Assembly: GCF_011397635.1 (NCBI RefSeq)
Contig: NC_064755.1
Location: 17,467,282-17,531,281, forward strand
Origin: Epinephelus fuscoguttatus
Taxonomy: Eukaryota > Chordata > Actinopteri > Perciformes > Serranidae
DNA: 64,000 nucleotides
Reading direction: 5' to 3'
A program made the position numbers and the translations under genes. Under the pieces are notes generated by a model that worked only from the letters and a program-made list of their open reading frames with translations, did not search any database and was not told the origin of the DNA. The first letter of the stretch is position 1; each line of letters starts with the position of its first letter. This document shows positions 13,296 through 26,940 of the stretch, piece after piece.

Positions 13296-16200
13296 TCTTT
13301 TATAATCTTTTAACAGAAGCTCGTTTCCACCAACATGATGAACGACAAAGATCCCGTGGGTCGAAACAGCGAGTCACTTTCTTAAAATATTGAAAAAATT
13401 AGAAAAATTAGAAACAAGTCATTATTTTGAGAGAGTTTTTCAAAAGAGAAAGAAAATGGGCAGAAATTGGCTTCCATATATTTTTTAAGTCTCTGAATGC
13501 TGTCCATTAGAGTTTAAATTGACAAATTTTTGCTTTATCGTTATGAAGTAAATATTAATTACACAATATAATGGCCTTAGAATAATGACACCACTGGTGT
13601 TCAGATTTTTACCCTAGAGGCCTCGTTTTCACTATGCAATGGGCACTATCCATCTCGCGTGAAAATGAGAGCTCAGTATACGAGGCAAAGGAAGTATGTT
13701 AAATGCTGCTAACAAAACAGGGAGAGGATAGCGCTTTTGTTTCCCCTGGTAACAATTCCCAGTTACAAAAGAGTATCAGTGTACGTTTTTATAGCTGCTA
13801 TCCCCTGTAGCGGAAATGGTGGACACTGTGACTGGAATGGCAAGCGATCTGATTGTCTCTGCACAATGGCGCCAACAGTAATATCACTTGGAAACACTAG
13901 GGAGGGGAGGAGTTGATAAGATGTCTGTTTCCACTTTAATATGACTCTGCGTTGGAACATTTTCATTTCATCCATTTACAAGGTCAGCACTTTAATGTCC
14001 TCACTTTCACGTCCAAGCCCTGTTTTTACTTACGTCCATGTCAGAATTTTGAGGCCTGTTCTATCTGGTTCTTATCTTTACCTTCTTCCTCAGGCCACAT
14101 GGGGCAGGTGGAGCTCTCTCGTCCTCAGCCGTCCGCCCCCTCACTGCCTTGTAGACATTCCTGACAGCGTCTCCTCGCTCTGTCTGAGGCTCCTCTCCGG
14201 ACAGCTGGGTCTTAAGCAACATGATCCCTGCTCAGCAGTGCAGCCCTGCCAACACTGTGTGTATATACAGCATGTGTGTGTGAGGTTGTGTATATCCAGT
14301 ACACACATGTCTAAGATATGAGAGGTGCCACATTTGTAAGATTTTTATTGGAAAAAAAAAACAGCCTTCAAAGAGAGAGACTGTATCGTATTTGGGGAAA
14401 TATCGCCTTACTCTCGCACATGTTGAGTTTGCTTGTTGATGTAGAGTGCTTTTCTATATTTACGGGGAAGCGGATGTGGTCTGGACATAGAAAGCTATTA
14501 GGTTGCATCAGGGGAATATCTCACAAATGACGAGTCACCACTCTGCTGATGTTTTGATCCCAAGAATCCTGACGAGAGGTTTACGAGTCGTTAAAAGTGT
14601 ACACCGCGCTTTAGCTTCTGAGTTACAGGTTTGCGACAGTCACAGCCAGAGAGTGGGCAGATACAAGGGCTGAAGATGCGAATCTGGGGAGTTCTTTCCC
14701 AGTGACTCAGCAGGCAGAAATGGACATCCCATTAAAAACAAACACTGTTGTCGTGGCTACAGACGATTAGGAGAATGACGCCTTTGTGGATAAGATGAGG
14801 AGGGGGGTTCATCCAATTTGTCCGCAAAACCAGATCTGGGAATCAGATGACCTTTACTTGGATGGAGGAGTGATAAATGGGAAACAGCACAGAAACATGG
14901 GGAGCTGGATTTTGGTCAAGTACTCAGATTAATTTTTATGACCCAGTTTTGATTCTGACGAAGTTCAGTTTACTATAGAAACCTGGCGACTTACCTCAAC
15001 TGTGGCCTGATGCATAACAGTCTTTGTGTTTGCTATGGTATGCACTCAGGTATGCTCTCACCTGAGTCATGCGTCACAGGGAGAAATACCTAAAGAGTTT
15101 CTTTCCGGTAAAACGAGCCAGTGAATAGCACTTCTCTGAGATAATCCCATTCCTGTGGTTTAAAAAAGTAAAGAGCAAGTACAATGCTGCCAGCTTTTTG
15201 CACCGTTTCAAGGCAATTGGAGAAAAAGAACAGTAAGTTAGATAATTAATAGGTCGTGTACGACACAGATGTTGGAGGCTGTTTGTAATCACACCATCTC
15301 CCGAGGCCTTGCCTAATATCCTGGTCGTCTCTGCTGTTTGGGTTTTAGGCGGTTTTTATTTACATGAAGCAGCAGTGTTGTGTCCTGCTGGCGTCAGATT
15401 GGACTCTAACGGGAAGAGCAAGCGAGGAAATGACACAACAGGTTGAAGTGAAGCAAAGATAGAAGTTCCTACGTGATAGCGGCTTACGGGAAGCTAAATG
15501 ATACCCTCATTATGAATGAGGAGGTGTGTTGTGGTGTGACGCATACCTGAGCATACCTGTAAGTTATGCTGTGAAGTGAGGTGGTGTTAACGTGTCATCA
15601 CGCTGTTCAACCGAACCTGAAGTGTAATTTGAAATGCCCAGACAAGCTCTGTGGAAGCCTCAGGCCACACAAGGTGGGATTTTATGTGAAAGTAGACTCA
15701 TGATTACAGTCTGATTCAAAACCTGTCTATATTTAGAGTTCAAAGAAATTAAAAGCGTTTCTTTTTTTCAACCCACAGAAAGGTGCCTCTTTCATCCTTT
15801 TGCTGTTCAGTGAATTAATCACGTTTCATTAAACATTTTATGTTTGAGTGGCCACTTTAGCTTTTCCAAAGTTTTCAACTGCATTTTAAAATCCTCTTCA
15901 AGGTTTTAGTTAGCACGTGTCATCATGTGATTTACAGCTGTAATTTTCAGTCACGCAATAACAACACTGTAGAAGAGTAAAGACGGCCAGCATATTGTTC
16001 CCAAAGTAAATCCTGTTACAAAACCTCCTCCACATTACCAGGAGACAAATCTGGCAGCAGATATCACTTTATTGTTTTTAAAGGAATACATTGCAGGATT
16101 TACATCGGGAAAAAAAGTATAACAGCTCAGTTGCCAGAAGAAAATGTTGGCCCTGTATGTTTCTGCAAAGCACCACGTTTCATATGTATTATGTCAGCAT

Positions 16201-16334
16201 TTCTAAAACAAGACAATATATAAGCTGACTTTGTCATCAGGAGGTGGAGGGGTTGGTGCATGCGTCACCTTGGTAAGACTGCTGCCAAACTACAGACCAC
16301 TGTTTGAAACCAACCAGCAAACAACAGCATCAGT

Positions 16335-16465
16335 TTGCTGCATTTTCACCGGTGTATGTGGCACCAAACCTGGGTGTTTTTTACTGACACATTGTGGTGT
16401 TTTTGGCATCGAACCTGGGTGCTGTTTTGTGTTTTTGTGCCTAAACCTAACCACACCCTCATGAC
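16335..16465. repeat. Short internal repeats, possible MITE body
   Basis: Two copies of 'acctgggtg' sit in similar contexts (about 16367 and 16411), and 'tttttgtgcctaaacctaac' follows at about 16433. The last motif recurs in reverse complement inside the element at 46450-46759. No clear terminal repeats were found. Confidence 0.35.
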
Positions 16466-18805
16466 AGCGTTGTTGACAAATACACAGTTTCAAAGTATCC
16501 GCCACAAAATAATGTACAAATGTAACATATCCGTGGTTGACAGAAACGTACAATGCAACATTTTTTTCTCGAGATTGAGTTGTGTATTGACAAAAGTAAT
16601 CCTTCTCAGTCATCATTTGTTATGACCCACTAAAAGTGTGAAGTGGTGTCTTTATCTGCAGAAGTCTTTCCCTCTGCCCTCTGCCTGTAGTTTCTTGTTC
16701 AGGACACTCTTGGGAACAGTGTGCATTATGGACACATTGTTAAAAGAGACATACAGCAAGATGAAAAAGGGGACAAAGCTTGTTCCAAAACAAAAGTGAA
16801 TCTAGGGTTGGCTTTCTCTTTCACTTTTGTTTTCGGGCACTGAAGGAGAAGATGAGGATCAGTGTTGGGCCAACACTAATTCGCAATCTGTTACACCCAT
16901 AAAATTGGTAACTGTGTATCTCCCCAAAATTCTGATGTGTGCCCCTCTGTGAATGTCAGGGTAATCGCTGGGGATACCTGGGGATTTCCTGTTGCCTGTT
17001 AACAGTATTTTCCCAAGGTTCTGCCTGAAAGATGTAGAGTCACTCATGGAGCAACATTTCATCCACAAAATATCCAGCCACTAACTTCATTACATCTTTG
17101 TAGCCTGCAGCTGTCCATGATTAAAATCCAGTTTTGGTTGTTAAGCCAGTGTAGGGCTACAGCTGACCTCTGCAGCCAAGAAGGGCTCACCTTTGGTAGG
17201 GTGTATTTCCTGGAGCTTCACACTGTTGTGTTGTCAATCGTAGTAGTCGAGATGTTTCAGTCTGGAGATTTGGGGACATGTTTTTTGCAGTGGAAAGAGT
17301 TTTAGTCCAACCAGCAGCAACAGTGTTCTTGTCATCTTTCCTCCTGACAAAATCAAAGTGATGGAAATATTTCCAGCAGCTAAGGTAAGTGTTTCCAGCT
17401 ACTCCTTTGTGGCGTGCCAGCGCAGCGCAATGATTACTAAAATGAGTCCGCTGATGTGACTGTTGTATTTCAAGTCAGTAGTGATGTGATAACAAAAGTA
17501 ACAATGTAAAAAGTTATTTGGTTTCAGAGTAACTGTAATATTATTACTGAAATTATATTATTTTATTATTATTCATACTGTAATGAGTTAATAGTAGCAT
17601 GTTACTGCCCAACACTGATGAGGATGAAGAGTGACATGGTGATGGCCTGTTTTCTGTAGGATATGTATGTGCCAGCACTTAGCTTACTAAGTTAGCTTAC
17701 TAAGCATCAATTTTTTCCATTAAATTATCTGAATACTGTGCTTACAAACATCAACCAACAATGCCTGTACAGTATACCTTTAATTTTTAGTTAATATTTT
17801 TATGTCTAAAAACAAACAATCAAATGTAATGATATTAAGTCTTAAAGATATTGACCTTTAAAACCTTTTTAAACTACACCCAAACTCCTAAATTCTCAGG
17901 CATGATACTGAGGACATGACCACAGTGTCCTCAGTTGTAGCAAGGGCCCTGCGTGTGGAGGAAAGGAATAGCTCACACAACAAGACAAAAAACATGTCTA
18001 CTCAATCTCATACGTTCACTCTGACTTTTCCAAACATAACCTGCTATTTGCTTTACAAAAAAAGCATTAAATCCCCATTACACGTTCTCAAATTTTCCTT
18101 CCTGGCAACACTGTGGTCTCCGTACAGCATGGCGCTCTGATGAACTGAGTCATTCTTTCATGTTGAGGCAAACTTCTCCTGAAGAGGACAGTATAAAAGA
18201 TTTATATCTGCATATCAATACAGAATGTCTTGACATACTGTGGAGTTATTGCTGTTTGTGTGGGAGTAAGACAAGTTTCTTCTGGCCACCGACCTTCACC
18301 TCACTACACCCCGCTCAGCTGTTGCTCCATACACACTGCCTCAGCCTGTCAGCACTACATCTCATGTTTACGATAAACGCCTCTGAATCAGACCTTCTGT
18401 CCTGCTCGGTTTGAAAACTGAAGATTAATTGAAGATGTGTTTGTAGGTCATGGCCCTGCAAACACTTACCTCTCATTGTCTCTACTTACTGCATGTGCCT
18501 TTTCCTCAAGAATGTAACAATGCATTCATTGTTGAGCAGCTATGCTCCGTCCACATAATGACAGTCTATGGAGCGATGACGCCAAGGCTGCAAGTATGGC
18601 CTGAGTGTGTGCCAGTGCCGCGTCAGAGGATGTTTATACAGGCTGAGATCAGAGAGGAGGAATCAGTGTGTGAGTCCCTCTGGTTGGTGTTGTGAATGTG
18701 TTTGTCCAGAGGAGCAAGGAGGTAAAAAACACAAGCGATGTACAGTGGATTATCTTTACATTATCTTTTATCAGCCTTTGAAAATACTGCTGAGAGTCAA
18801 ATGCA

Positions 18806-19128
18806 TAAAGGGACAGCTCACCCCAGAATTAAAAATACCTCAGACTAGATTGTTTTGGTGTGAGTTGCAGAGCGTTGGAGATATCGGCTGTGGAGATGTC
18901 TGCCTTCTCTTCAATATAATGGAACTAGATGGTACTCGTCTTGTGGTGCTCAAAGCGCCAAAAAATACATTTAAAAAACTCAACAGCAATGTAGTTGAAG
19001 CAGTACTTGAGGAGAAAGTAGACACCTCTACGGCTGATATCACCAACATTTGGCAACACTGATAAATAGCACTACCAGTGAGAGGAAAAATATGTATTTT
19101 TGATCCGACAGGGCAAACTGTCCCTTTA
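18806..19128. mobile_element. MITE with 'taaagggacag' ends, copy 1
   Basis: It begins 'taaagggacagctcacccc' and ends 'aaactgtcccttta', an inverted terminal repeat of about 11-14 bp with TA at both edges. The interior contains 'agattgttttggtgtgagtt' and 'ataatggaactagatggt'. Both blocks recur in reverse complement in the element at 19605-20137. A frame crossing it is not a gene. Confidence 0.65.
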
Positions 19129-19604
19129 AACTAGAAGGACTTTTCTGTATCAGATTGTTCAGGAAAGAATAGCATGCACTGGTGACAAAAAACCCGTGTG
19201 GCCCTTGGCTCAGGGGCCAAAGGGATGTATGTATGTGTGTGTGTGAGATTAAAGTGGTGCCAATTTGTGACATGGTATTTTTAGAAAGGAGGCCCGTCCG
19301 CTCCGGTAATACTCCTCAGATCAGTCTAACCCTTTGATGCGTTCATTGTAGTGTGATCCTACTTCAAAGCTACACGCGAGGACGGGATGGGACGGGGGGA
19401 AGTGTGACTCCACTATACACTTCATTACTGCGGGCCAGAGATTCGACTTTCAGCCACCTTTGACCTCTGGGCATTTGTGCTCATAACACACTTCCACTCC
19501 ACAAGATCCACAACCGGAGGTATTTGTTCGGTGGAGGGCTGAGGGCAGAGAGGACACGTCTTTTTTTTAATGTCGGCACAGTGTTAAGGAAAAGCATTGT
19601 TAGT

Positions 19605-20137
19605 TAAAGGGACAGTTTACACCAAAATCAAAACTACATAGATGTCCTCTTACCTGTAGCGCTATCAGTGAATCTATCAGTGCATCTATCAGTGCATCTA
19701 CTGCTAGCTCACCTCGCATCACTGAGCTAGCTAACATTACAACTCAGTCAAGGAGGTCACCATTAATGTTTACATCTTGCTCTGTCAAGAGCTCAAGGCT
19801 GTGGTCCATGAGCAAATGCACACTTCCTTCTGCGCTGTAATACGGTTGGTGGTTGTAGTTTGGTTAAAAGAAATAGTTTCTACATGAAACTGCTCACAAA
19901 AAAGTCTGTGGATTATCTTGAGTAACTGGGTCATGATTTCCACAAAGAGACATTGCTGATGAGTTTTTTCAAATGTATTTTTTGACACTTTGGGCACCAT
20001 CTAGTTCCATTATATTTGAGAGAAGGCAGCGTCAATATCTCCAACACTCTGCAACTCACACCAAAACAATCTAGACTGATAAATTGTTCTACAGGAAAAT
20101 ATGTAATTTTTTAATTTTGGGGTGAACTGTCCCTTTA
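19605..20137. mobile_element. MITE with 'taaagggacag' ends, copy 2, opposite orientation
   Basis: The left end is 'taaagggacagtttacacca' and the right end, reverse-complemented, is 'taaagggacagttcacccca'. The right half is homologous to copy 1 in inverted orientation. A 12-bp tandem (tatcagtgcatc-like, three units) lies at about 19662-19700. The element is non-coding. Confidence 0.65.
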
Positions 20138-21307
20138 ATATTTCACTGTTTAGCTCCAACGCTGTGGCTCAAACTCCCTGAGTATCAGATCCGCTGCATA
20201 TTTTATTCCCATTCCCATACATTCTTGTAAATATTACTATATTGTGTTGTGTCTGATTGTACACCCGTGAAGTATCCTGTAAGACTTGTTTTGAAAAACT
20301 ATAGAAATAAAGTTTGCTTTTTACATTTTTCATTGACCTTGTATCAGTCATGACTTTCATGGTGGCTAAATGAAATATTTAGTGTTCTGTCTTCTTCATG
20401 GGTTATCTACATAATAACCAAAAAGTTCAAAGTTTATTATTTGTGCCATATAAGATAAATCAGAAATTCCAACACATACATGTTAAATATGCTGAGCCCA
20501 CACCCAGCCAATAATATAGCTATACAGCCAATTCAGAATGACTACTTCATTCACGTGAGCTTTACAGCCTGCATTTTATTATCCCTCTTCTGTTGGCCTT
20601 GTAAGGTCCTCTGACTAAAGCTGTGCTCACTGGGTTTATAACAGTAATTAAATAGGTGTGTACCTGGTGTCACATTAAGCCCATTCGAAAAGCCTTTGTG
20701 TCATGTTGACAGGGCGGTAAAGTGGACCTCCCGTGTGTTTTCTCTGCCTTGTAAAGAACAGAGGCGCCTGATAAGGAGGCTGCTGAGGAGTTTGCATCTT
20801 TTTGAAGAGCCGCTTGAGTACCAACTAAAATCAATGTCAGCCTTTGTGAAGCTTAGTCACAAACACCAATAAAACACATTAAATTATAATTTTTTAAATG
20901 TAACTCTTATAACATTTCCATCCGAACAGTGGTGACCTATGGTCCCACCACACCTCAGAGGCAGTTAAGCTGTGTTCAAAGGCGCCGTGAGTGTTTTAAG
21001 TGTCCGGTGCTGATGACTACATCTGCTTATCAGTTATGACTCAAGCCTGAAACCCTCCCAGTGACAATCAAGAGTCACATTCCACCTGACAGCAGAGAGG
21101 AAAGGGACTTTCCTGTCCTCCACTCCCTTTTTACTGATGCATGTCTGGCATTTACAAAGAAATGCCGCTGGTGAAAAGTGTCCCTGTTACTGACTCTATA
21201 ATGCTGTAATGAGATACTGACAGACCTTGACACCATGGAGAAAGGCTTCTAGCTGAGACATGAAAAATAAAAGTAGAGGAGAGCTTCAAGTTACAAATGC
21301 ATGAATA

Positions 21308-21313
21308 TTTATT
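21308..21313 (-). terminator. phlda2: Likely phlda2 polyadenylation signal
   Basis: AATAAA on the minus strand lies about 490 bp beyond the phlda2 stop codon, at a suitable place to end the second, non-coding exon. Cleavage would fall near 21290. Confidence 0.5.
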
Positions 21314-21646
21314 CAAATAAATACACACTCAACACACAGTTGAAATAGTGAATAATTTAAACAACACAAGCTGTTTGCCAGTAACACCATATCCTGGAAA
21401 CAAATAAATTAACATCATGGTTTTAGGAGACATTCCTCCCAGGAGAGCAGACTTGAAATAGTTTTGACAATTCAAGGGTTCAGTCCTGTGTGTGTGGAGC
21501 TGCTGGAAATCTCTCCGTCTGTCACTTTAGATGAGTTGTCCCAACTCTCTCCGAGAGCTCAGCCCCGAACAATCCTTCATCTCCGGACCGGATGACCTCG
21601 TCTTCCTTTTGGTCCGCGTATTATTTCTCTATGGTCCACTTTGACA

Positions 21647-21760
21647 CTATAAGGAGACAAGAGTCATTAGTTTTAAGGTTCCCTCGCTGCGCTCAGCCAC
21701 AGTCAATGTTTATTCTGATTCATATAACATGTCAGCAATATGTCACGGTGTGTCCCTCAC
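21647..21760 (-). other. phlda2: Probable intron in the phlda2 3' UTR
   Basis: On the minus strand a good donor (ATATG|GTGAGG) and an acceptor (ttatag|TGTC) bound 114 bp just after the stop codon. Human PHLDA2 also has its only intron outside the coding region, which supports this model. The remaining 3' UTR would run from 21646 to about 21290. Confidence 0.55.
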
Positions 21761-21801
21761 CATATTAGGAGTGGTTCACTGCCGGAGTCCCTTACAGCGG
21801 C

Positions 21802-22218
21802 TCAGGGCGCCCTCGCCATGCGCCTCTCCTGCTGTCCGGGAGACGCGCTCTCATTGTCCTGCCGCGTTTTAAAGTCCTGGATGGCCTTTCTGTTCTGGTA
21901 ATCGATCAGGGCCATGGTGATCACTGCGTTCCAGCAGTTCTCCTCTCCAGAACACCGGAAATCGATCTCCTTATTGTCTGTGGTGACGATGGTGAAATAG
22001 ACGAACTTGCCGGTGCGCTCCACGCAGTCCACCTTCTTGATGGACTGCAGCTTGAGCTCCTTGCCCTTGGAGCGCTTCTGCGTGTCGGCGTAAATGTTGA
22101 GGCTGTCCGTGGTCAGGACGCACGTCTTCCTCTTCCAGAACTGGAGCAGGTTGTCGCTCCTCTTCTCCAGCTCTCCCTCCTTGAGGATCTGGCTGATCTC
22201 CGCCGCTGACATTTTCAT
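21802..22218 (-). CDS. phlda2: Pleckstrin homology-like domain family A member 2
   Basis: This is an uninterrupted 138-residue frame ending in TGA. A single PH domain fills residues about 12-118: '[18 protein letters not shown]' (strand 1-2), '[20 protein letters not shown]', 'KEIDFRC', and the C-terminal helix with Trp96 in '[20 protein letters not shown]'. The spacing and the CVERTG/EIDFRC motifs match PHLDA2 better than PHLDA3 or the longer, glutamine-rich PHLDA1. Human PHLDA2 is 152 residues; here the tail after the domain is shorter (about 20 residues, charged). Family members bind phosphoinositides at membranes, and mammalian PHLDA2 is an imprinted inhibitor of placental growth. A fish role cannot be inferred. 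Met1 and Met3 are both possible starts; Met1 is used as the upstream one. Unlike its surroundings the CDS is GC-rich. nap1l4 lies upstream on the same strand. Confidence 0.95.
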   Translation of the reverse strand: MKMSAAEISQILKEGELEKRSDNLLQFWKRKTCVLTTDSLNIYADTQKRSKGKELKLQSIKKVDCVERTGKFVYFTIVTTDNKEIDFRCSGEENCWNAVITMALIDYQNRKAIQDFKTRQDNESASPGQQERRMARAP

Positions 22219-22352
22219 TGTTTATACCGGGCAGGTTCGTGAACCCACTGCTTCCCCTGCTGTGTCGTCCGAGGAGCCCGAGGAAGGAGCTTCTCTACTA
22301 CGGTAATAGTAATCCAGAGTTGCGTTGTGAATGAACCAAGGTAGCAGAGGAC

Positions 22353-22360
22353 TTTTTATA
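22353..22360 (-). promoter_or_regulatory. phlda2: phlda2 TATA box
   Basis: TATAAAAA on the minus strand lies about 135 bp upstream of the start codon, in a locally GC-rich segment. Transcription would start near 22328, giving a 5' UTR of about 110 nt. Confidence 0.6.
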
Positions 22361-24723
22361 GTCGACTCGGGCCTGAGCCCTTCCCACTTGACGTCAGATG
22401 ACTTGGGAATGCATCAACAGTTGCCAGTGGAGTAATTCAAGGCTATGTGTGTGGGCGGAAGCCGTGGCGCAGGCGGGGGGAAGAGGGCAGAGGAAGTCCT
22501 AACGTGGACCTAATTACACCCCCAACATGTTAATTACTAATCCACATCCTACTGCAGAGATTAGTCTAAATGTTTGCCCACTCTGCGCCGAGTGATTCAG
22601 TCTAATATGGTTAATTACCAGATGTGCGCGCAGTGAGCTGAGCACATGCGTAAAAGCCTCTCCGGCCCTGTAAGCCTTTAATATCAACACTCGTTTCAGG
22701 GGGATTTTGAATACCCTGTTAAAGTTTATGATCCAGACTTTTTCCATGACAGCCTGGTAATTCATTCCCTTAATAAACCCACACTGTTCCATGTAGGTGC
22801 TGCTGTGCCACCCTGCTCTCCGGTGACTCTTTACAAAAGGTAATACATCAGACTAAACTTGTTTCACCTCAGTGGTGTTTTACATAAACTCTGCTATTCT
22901 TGTCTGTGGATGTCAAGCTGCTGAAATGCACCCAAACAGCCCACGAGCACAGTTTCCATTCAGTGAGCGCAGAATTCATCAGATGTGTCAGCAGCTGCAA
23001 AGAGAGAGAATGGGTTACAAGTTTTATAAAGCACAGGTTGTTATGCAGTTCCTCAGTAGTTACAGAGACCAAAACAGACAAAGCAAGCAGAAAGTGTTTT
23101 CCCACGCAGTTTAAGCTGCTTTAACATTTACCCACTGCCTTAAAAATGTGAGTTAAAAGAACTAAACTTATTGTTTAGACACACAGACCCTTAAAACTGA
23201 GGCTACTCTTTTTGAGTTAGTGCTACAACTCCATGTAAGGCTGCTCCCAGTGATTGTATTAAATGATCAGAGTATGACAGACTGAACTGGGTACTCAAGT
23301 TCATCGTGATTCGCCCCGTTTTCATCACTATTACGATGAAAATGAGATGTCTTATGGTTTATTTTTGGATGGTTTGAACTATCAAACAGCACATTTTAGG
23401 AACTCTAATAATATGTTGACCTTGTTTTATTAAAATCTTAAATTAAAATATGTTTAGTGAACTCTCATTCAACTCATAACCTCCATCTCTAAAGTCTTAA
23501 AGTCAGGTAAACTCAAGTTCCGACATGGTCTGAGAATAAAACTAAAAATATTGAGTTGAATTAACTTTGAATTCATACAACAAAAACATATTTACATTAA
23601 GTTAATGACAAAAGACGAGCAGATTCCACTAAATTCCTGTATGTTTTAGGGATGAAAAGCTGCAATTATTTTCTGATTTCACAGTCACGTGACTTTGATA
23701 CAACCTGAGGTGACAGCTGCCAAAAATGAAAGCTACCGAACGAGTAATATACCCTTTGATATCGCTGCATATAGATCACATCTGTCACTCCCATCATGAG
23801 CCCCTTCACTCACAACTGACCGCAGTGTCACTCTGTCTGTCACCTGAATGCCTCAGTCATGTTCACGTCAGACTGATTCCCTTTTTCCACCAAAATAAGC
23901 ATGTGTTTGTGGGGTTTTTTAAACACAGGAAAACCTGCTAAAATATGTCATGTCTGACATGAAAATGTTCAAATCAAATGTTACAGGAGTTACTTTTTTT
24001 CCCATCTCTCTCAAACTTGGAGCTGACTGAGCTCTGGAAGATGTTCGAGTGCTACTTGGCTTGAGATGGACGGTATTGTGTGGCAGCCCATCATTGCATC
24101 ATGCTGGCAAAGGGGCTGGGTGTATTTCCATCACAGTGATAAGATGATCAGAGCTGGAGCCGATAAATACCCGTGACTACTGCGGAGCCATTTGTCTTGG
24201 GAGTGAGTGCCGATTGAAACCTATCCCAATAAATGGAAAAGCCAGATGTTAGAGGGTGTTAGTGGGTTATTTGTCTAGTGGGAAAGGGGCTTGACAGTAG
24301 CAGACTTTATGTGTATCGCTGAATTCCTGGGACCTGTGTAGGAGGGATCGGTCCTCAAAGTATTGAGGATACTGTTACCAGCTCTTTGTTTAGAGTATTG
24401 ATGCTAGTGTCAACAGGATCAATACCCAAAAAACCCACATCTTTAGTGGTATCATACATCCGCAGCCTGTGTGAATCAGCAGGAGGAGGTGGTAAGAAGC
24501 CAGATGTCATCGACTCATCATCACCCACACAACACAACCTTGACCCCAGTGTCTAGTTCAGATGCATCAGCCAGGGTGCATCGTTCGTGTGCACAGTGGC
24601 GAACGTGCACCCAGCACCCACTTCAGGCTCTCCTGTCTGCCTCACTATCAGTCTCCTCTCTCAGACGTTTTGGAAACATCTCCCCTCCAGTTTCCCTCCG
24701 GATGTGAAATGTCACTGTGGACT

Positions 24724-24724
<1 letters not shown>

Positions 24725-24755
<31 letters not shown>
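24725..24755. repeat. (CA)n microsatellite
   Basis: An uninterrupted CA run of about 31 bp. The His-Thr and Cys-Val frames across it are artefacts. Confidence 0.95.
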
Positions 24756-24760
<5 letters not shown>

Positions 24761-26462
24761 TTCTCCAGACTTTTCCAGTAAATATGTAAATATCTGCGTG
24801 ACCCTGTGGGGACTCAAACCATTTTGTGCCACTGTGAGTTAAAGAAAACCACCCATACGACCTCACACATCAACACCACTATGCTCATACAGACATCTGA
24901 CTGCACCATAGGCGTAACCATGGTGAATCACTCCAAACAGCGCCTGCATGAGCACTGACACTGGAAGGGGGATGTGGCGGCCACTTTAATCCTCTGATCT
25001 CAAAGAAAAGGAAACCACATGCGTGTACTGAGTCAAGCAACATGTCGGCTTCTGTTGAGTGAAGAGGTACACCGCCGCCTCTTTACCAACCCCTTTGTTT
25101 CAGCAGCTTTTGTCTTTGTTGCCTTGCAGTATGTGTGTGTTACATGTGGGCATATATAGGTTTTGTTTGCGGTGGAGACTCGCAGACATGCCCAGGCGGT
25201 GACTCAGCATGTGGTGGGGCGCCTTCCTCTGGAGGACTTTGCTTGCCAAAGGAGGGCCAGGTGTGAGTGTGAGCACGTGAGGATGACTATGTTGTGTCTA
25301 TCTGTGTGTGTAAGGACCATAATTTATTTTCCCCGTGAAGAGGGTTGGAGGATAATAAATTATAGGGGACAGGAATGTTAATGTTAGTGAGTGTTTCTAA
25401 GAAAAGACTCGGAAAAATGACGGAAGAAGAGAGAAAATATAGAAACTGGAAAACTAAACTATGTCTGAAGAAGCAGTGATGGCTAACATGATCCATATTC
25501 TGTCAGCACATTCTCAGTTATCTGGCCAACATCACATCCCCTTTAATAAGCTCCTCACATAACTCCAACAGCAGTAAAACCCTAATGTGTCACCGTTTTC
25601 CTTGTTTTTCCAGATTGTGTGAAAGTACAAGTCTTCCTGGAGGGAGTCACACAGTGTGATGGATTTCACAAGGTGTGTTGTGACAACCTCGGGTTCAAAT
25701 CAGCACCCTCCGGTTCTCAATGTCTCCACAAAGACAAAACAAAACCTCCAGAGACACAGAGAGAAAGGCAGTAAGATAATGTGTCATCTGCAACAACTGA
25801 GGAGAAGTTTTGAAAATGAACAGATAAATGTGAGTTGCTGAGCACAAGAGTCTGTCATTTTTTTTATTTGTTTACTTCAGTGTGATGGAGTTTTGCAGCC
25901 AAGGGCACATGGGTGTGACAAGACAGCAGGTGGAAGGACCAGAGTTCTGCAGTCATGTCGGGGCATGAAGTTGCTAAGTGTTTACTGGGAGTCACAGCAC
26001 ACAAAACATCTAAAATACAAAGAGGGCAACTCATTGAACTGTGCAGGAATTAACTTGTTTAGGCTGAAAATAAGTCAGTAGGCCTATGTGTTGGAGATTA
26101 ATCTATTTATAATGATAGTCTACAAGATTTCGGGAGGTAAGATAAAACAGGACTGGAGGACTTTATTACAGTCATTGAGAACAAGTCACTACAAATTGTA
26201 GTACAGAGTGTACTTTTTTAAGGATCTGATGATTCATTATCGGCCAGTTTTTCATTTCCAAGTCTCACTTGGTAAGCTGCTCTAATCGTTGGAGAGAGTT
26301 TAAATGGAAATTAATAACGTGTAATTTCAAAACATCACACATAAGAGCAAAGATTGGGTCATCATCTTCCAACAACTGCTGGAGGAGTTGCGGGGAAATG
26401 GATTCAAATTTTGTCTATACTTTTTGGTCATGTATATTGGAGCGATACTAGGATGAGATTTA

Positions 26463-26940
26463 CGAGGGGTGACTGGAAAGTTTTGAACCCCAAGGAAACA
26501 AAACAAGATACAGATTTTTCAGTGCTTTTATTTTTCAACATAGTCCCCCTCAAGAGCAATACATCCCAGTGGAAAAGGACTCTGCAGGTTGGGACCCTAA
26601 GACCCATCTTCAACACTCTCCCTGCCACGCTTGAATTCTTGTACCCAGCGTTTGACTGTGGCATATGAAGGAGCACTGTCATGTAAAGTATTGAGCCTAT
26701 CTTGGTGGATTTCAGATGGCGACATCCCTTTGAGATTAAGATATTTGATCACAGCGCGATACTCCAATATCTGCATATTTAACAAATCACTGATCACTAT
26801 TCACGTCAAGAATCTGCAAACAAAAAAACAGTTTGAAACATGTTAAATGGTAACAAGGAAAGGTGGTATTACACAAATATCATTTGGCTTGCCTAGCTAC
26901 CCATTTTCAGGGTTAGGCTCAAAACTTTTCAGTCACCCCT
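26463..26940 (-). mobile_element. Internally deleted mariner element with TA target duplication
   Basis: The inverted ends 'cgaggggtgactggaaagtt' (left) and 'aggggtgactgaaaagtttt' (right, reverse-complemented) bound 478 bp. TA dinucleotides lie at 26461-26462 and 26941-26942, the target duplication of the Tc1/mariner superfamily. Full mariners are about 1.3 kb, so most of the transposase gene is missing. Confidence 0.85.
26597..26797 (-). pseudogene. Mariner transposase N-terminal fragment
   Basis: A 66-residue minus-strand frame contains 'YRAVIKYLNLKGMSPSEIHQ' and 'SAPSYATVKRWVQEFKRGR', the paired helix-turn-helix DNA-binding region of mariner transposases. In that family these segments are followed by a DDD catalytic domain. 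Here the frame stops after 'ESVEDGS' and the catalytic domain is deleted, so the copy cannot encode an active enzyme. Confidence 0.85.

Larger units (their letters stand above)
1..21289. other. Intergenic spacer downstream of phlda2, no gene recognised
   Basis: I find no convincing protein-coding exon or RNA gene here. Open frames of 60-155 codons on both strands have no recognisable domain and no splice-flanked conserved blocks. The identifiable content is mobile-element debris, listed separately. The sequence is AT-rich with scattered CA/TG runs, for example around 4370-4400 and 19230-19250. Distal regulatory elements could be present but cannot be seen from one sequence. Confidence 0.6.

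Noticed and set aside
18607-19062. 151-codon plus-strand frame
   Set aside because: Mostly inside the MITE at 18806-19128 and repeated in the related copy.
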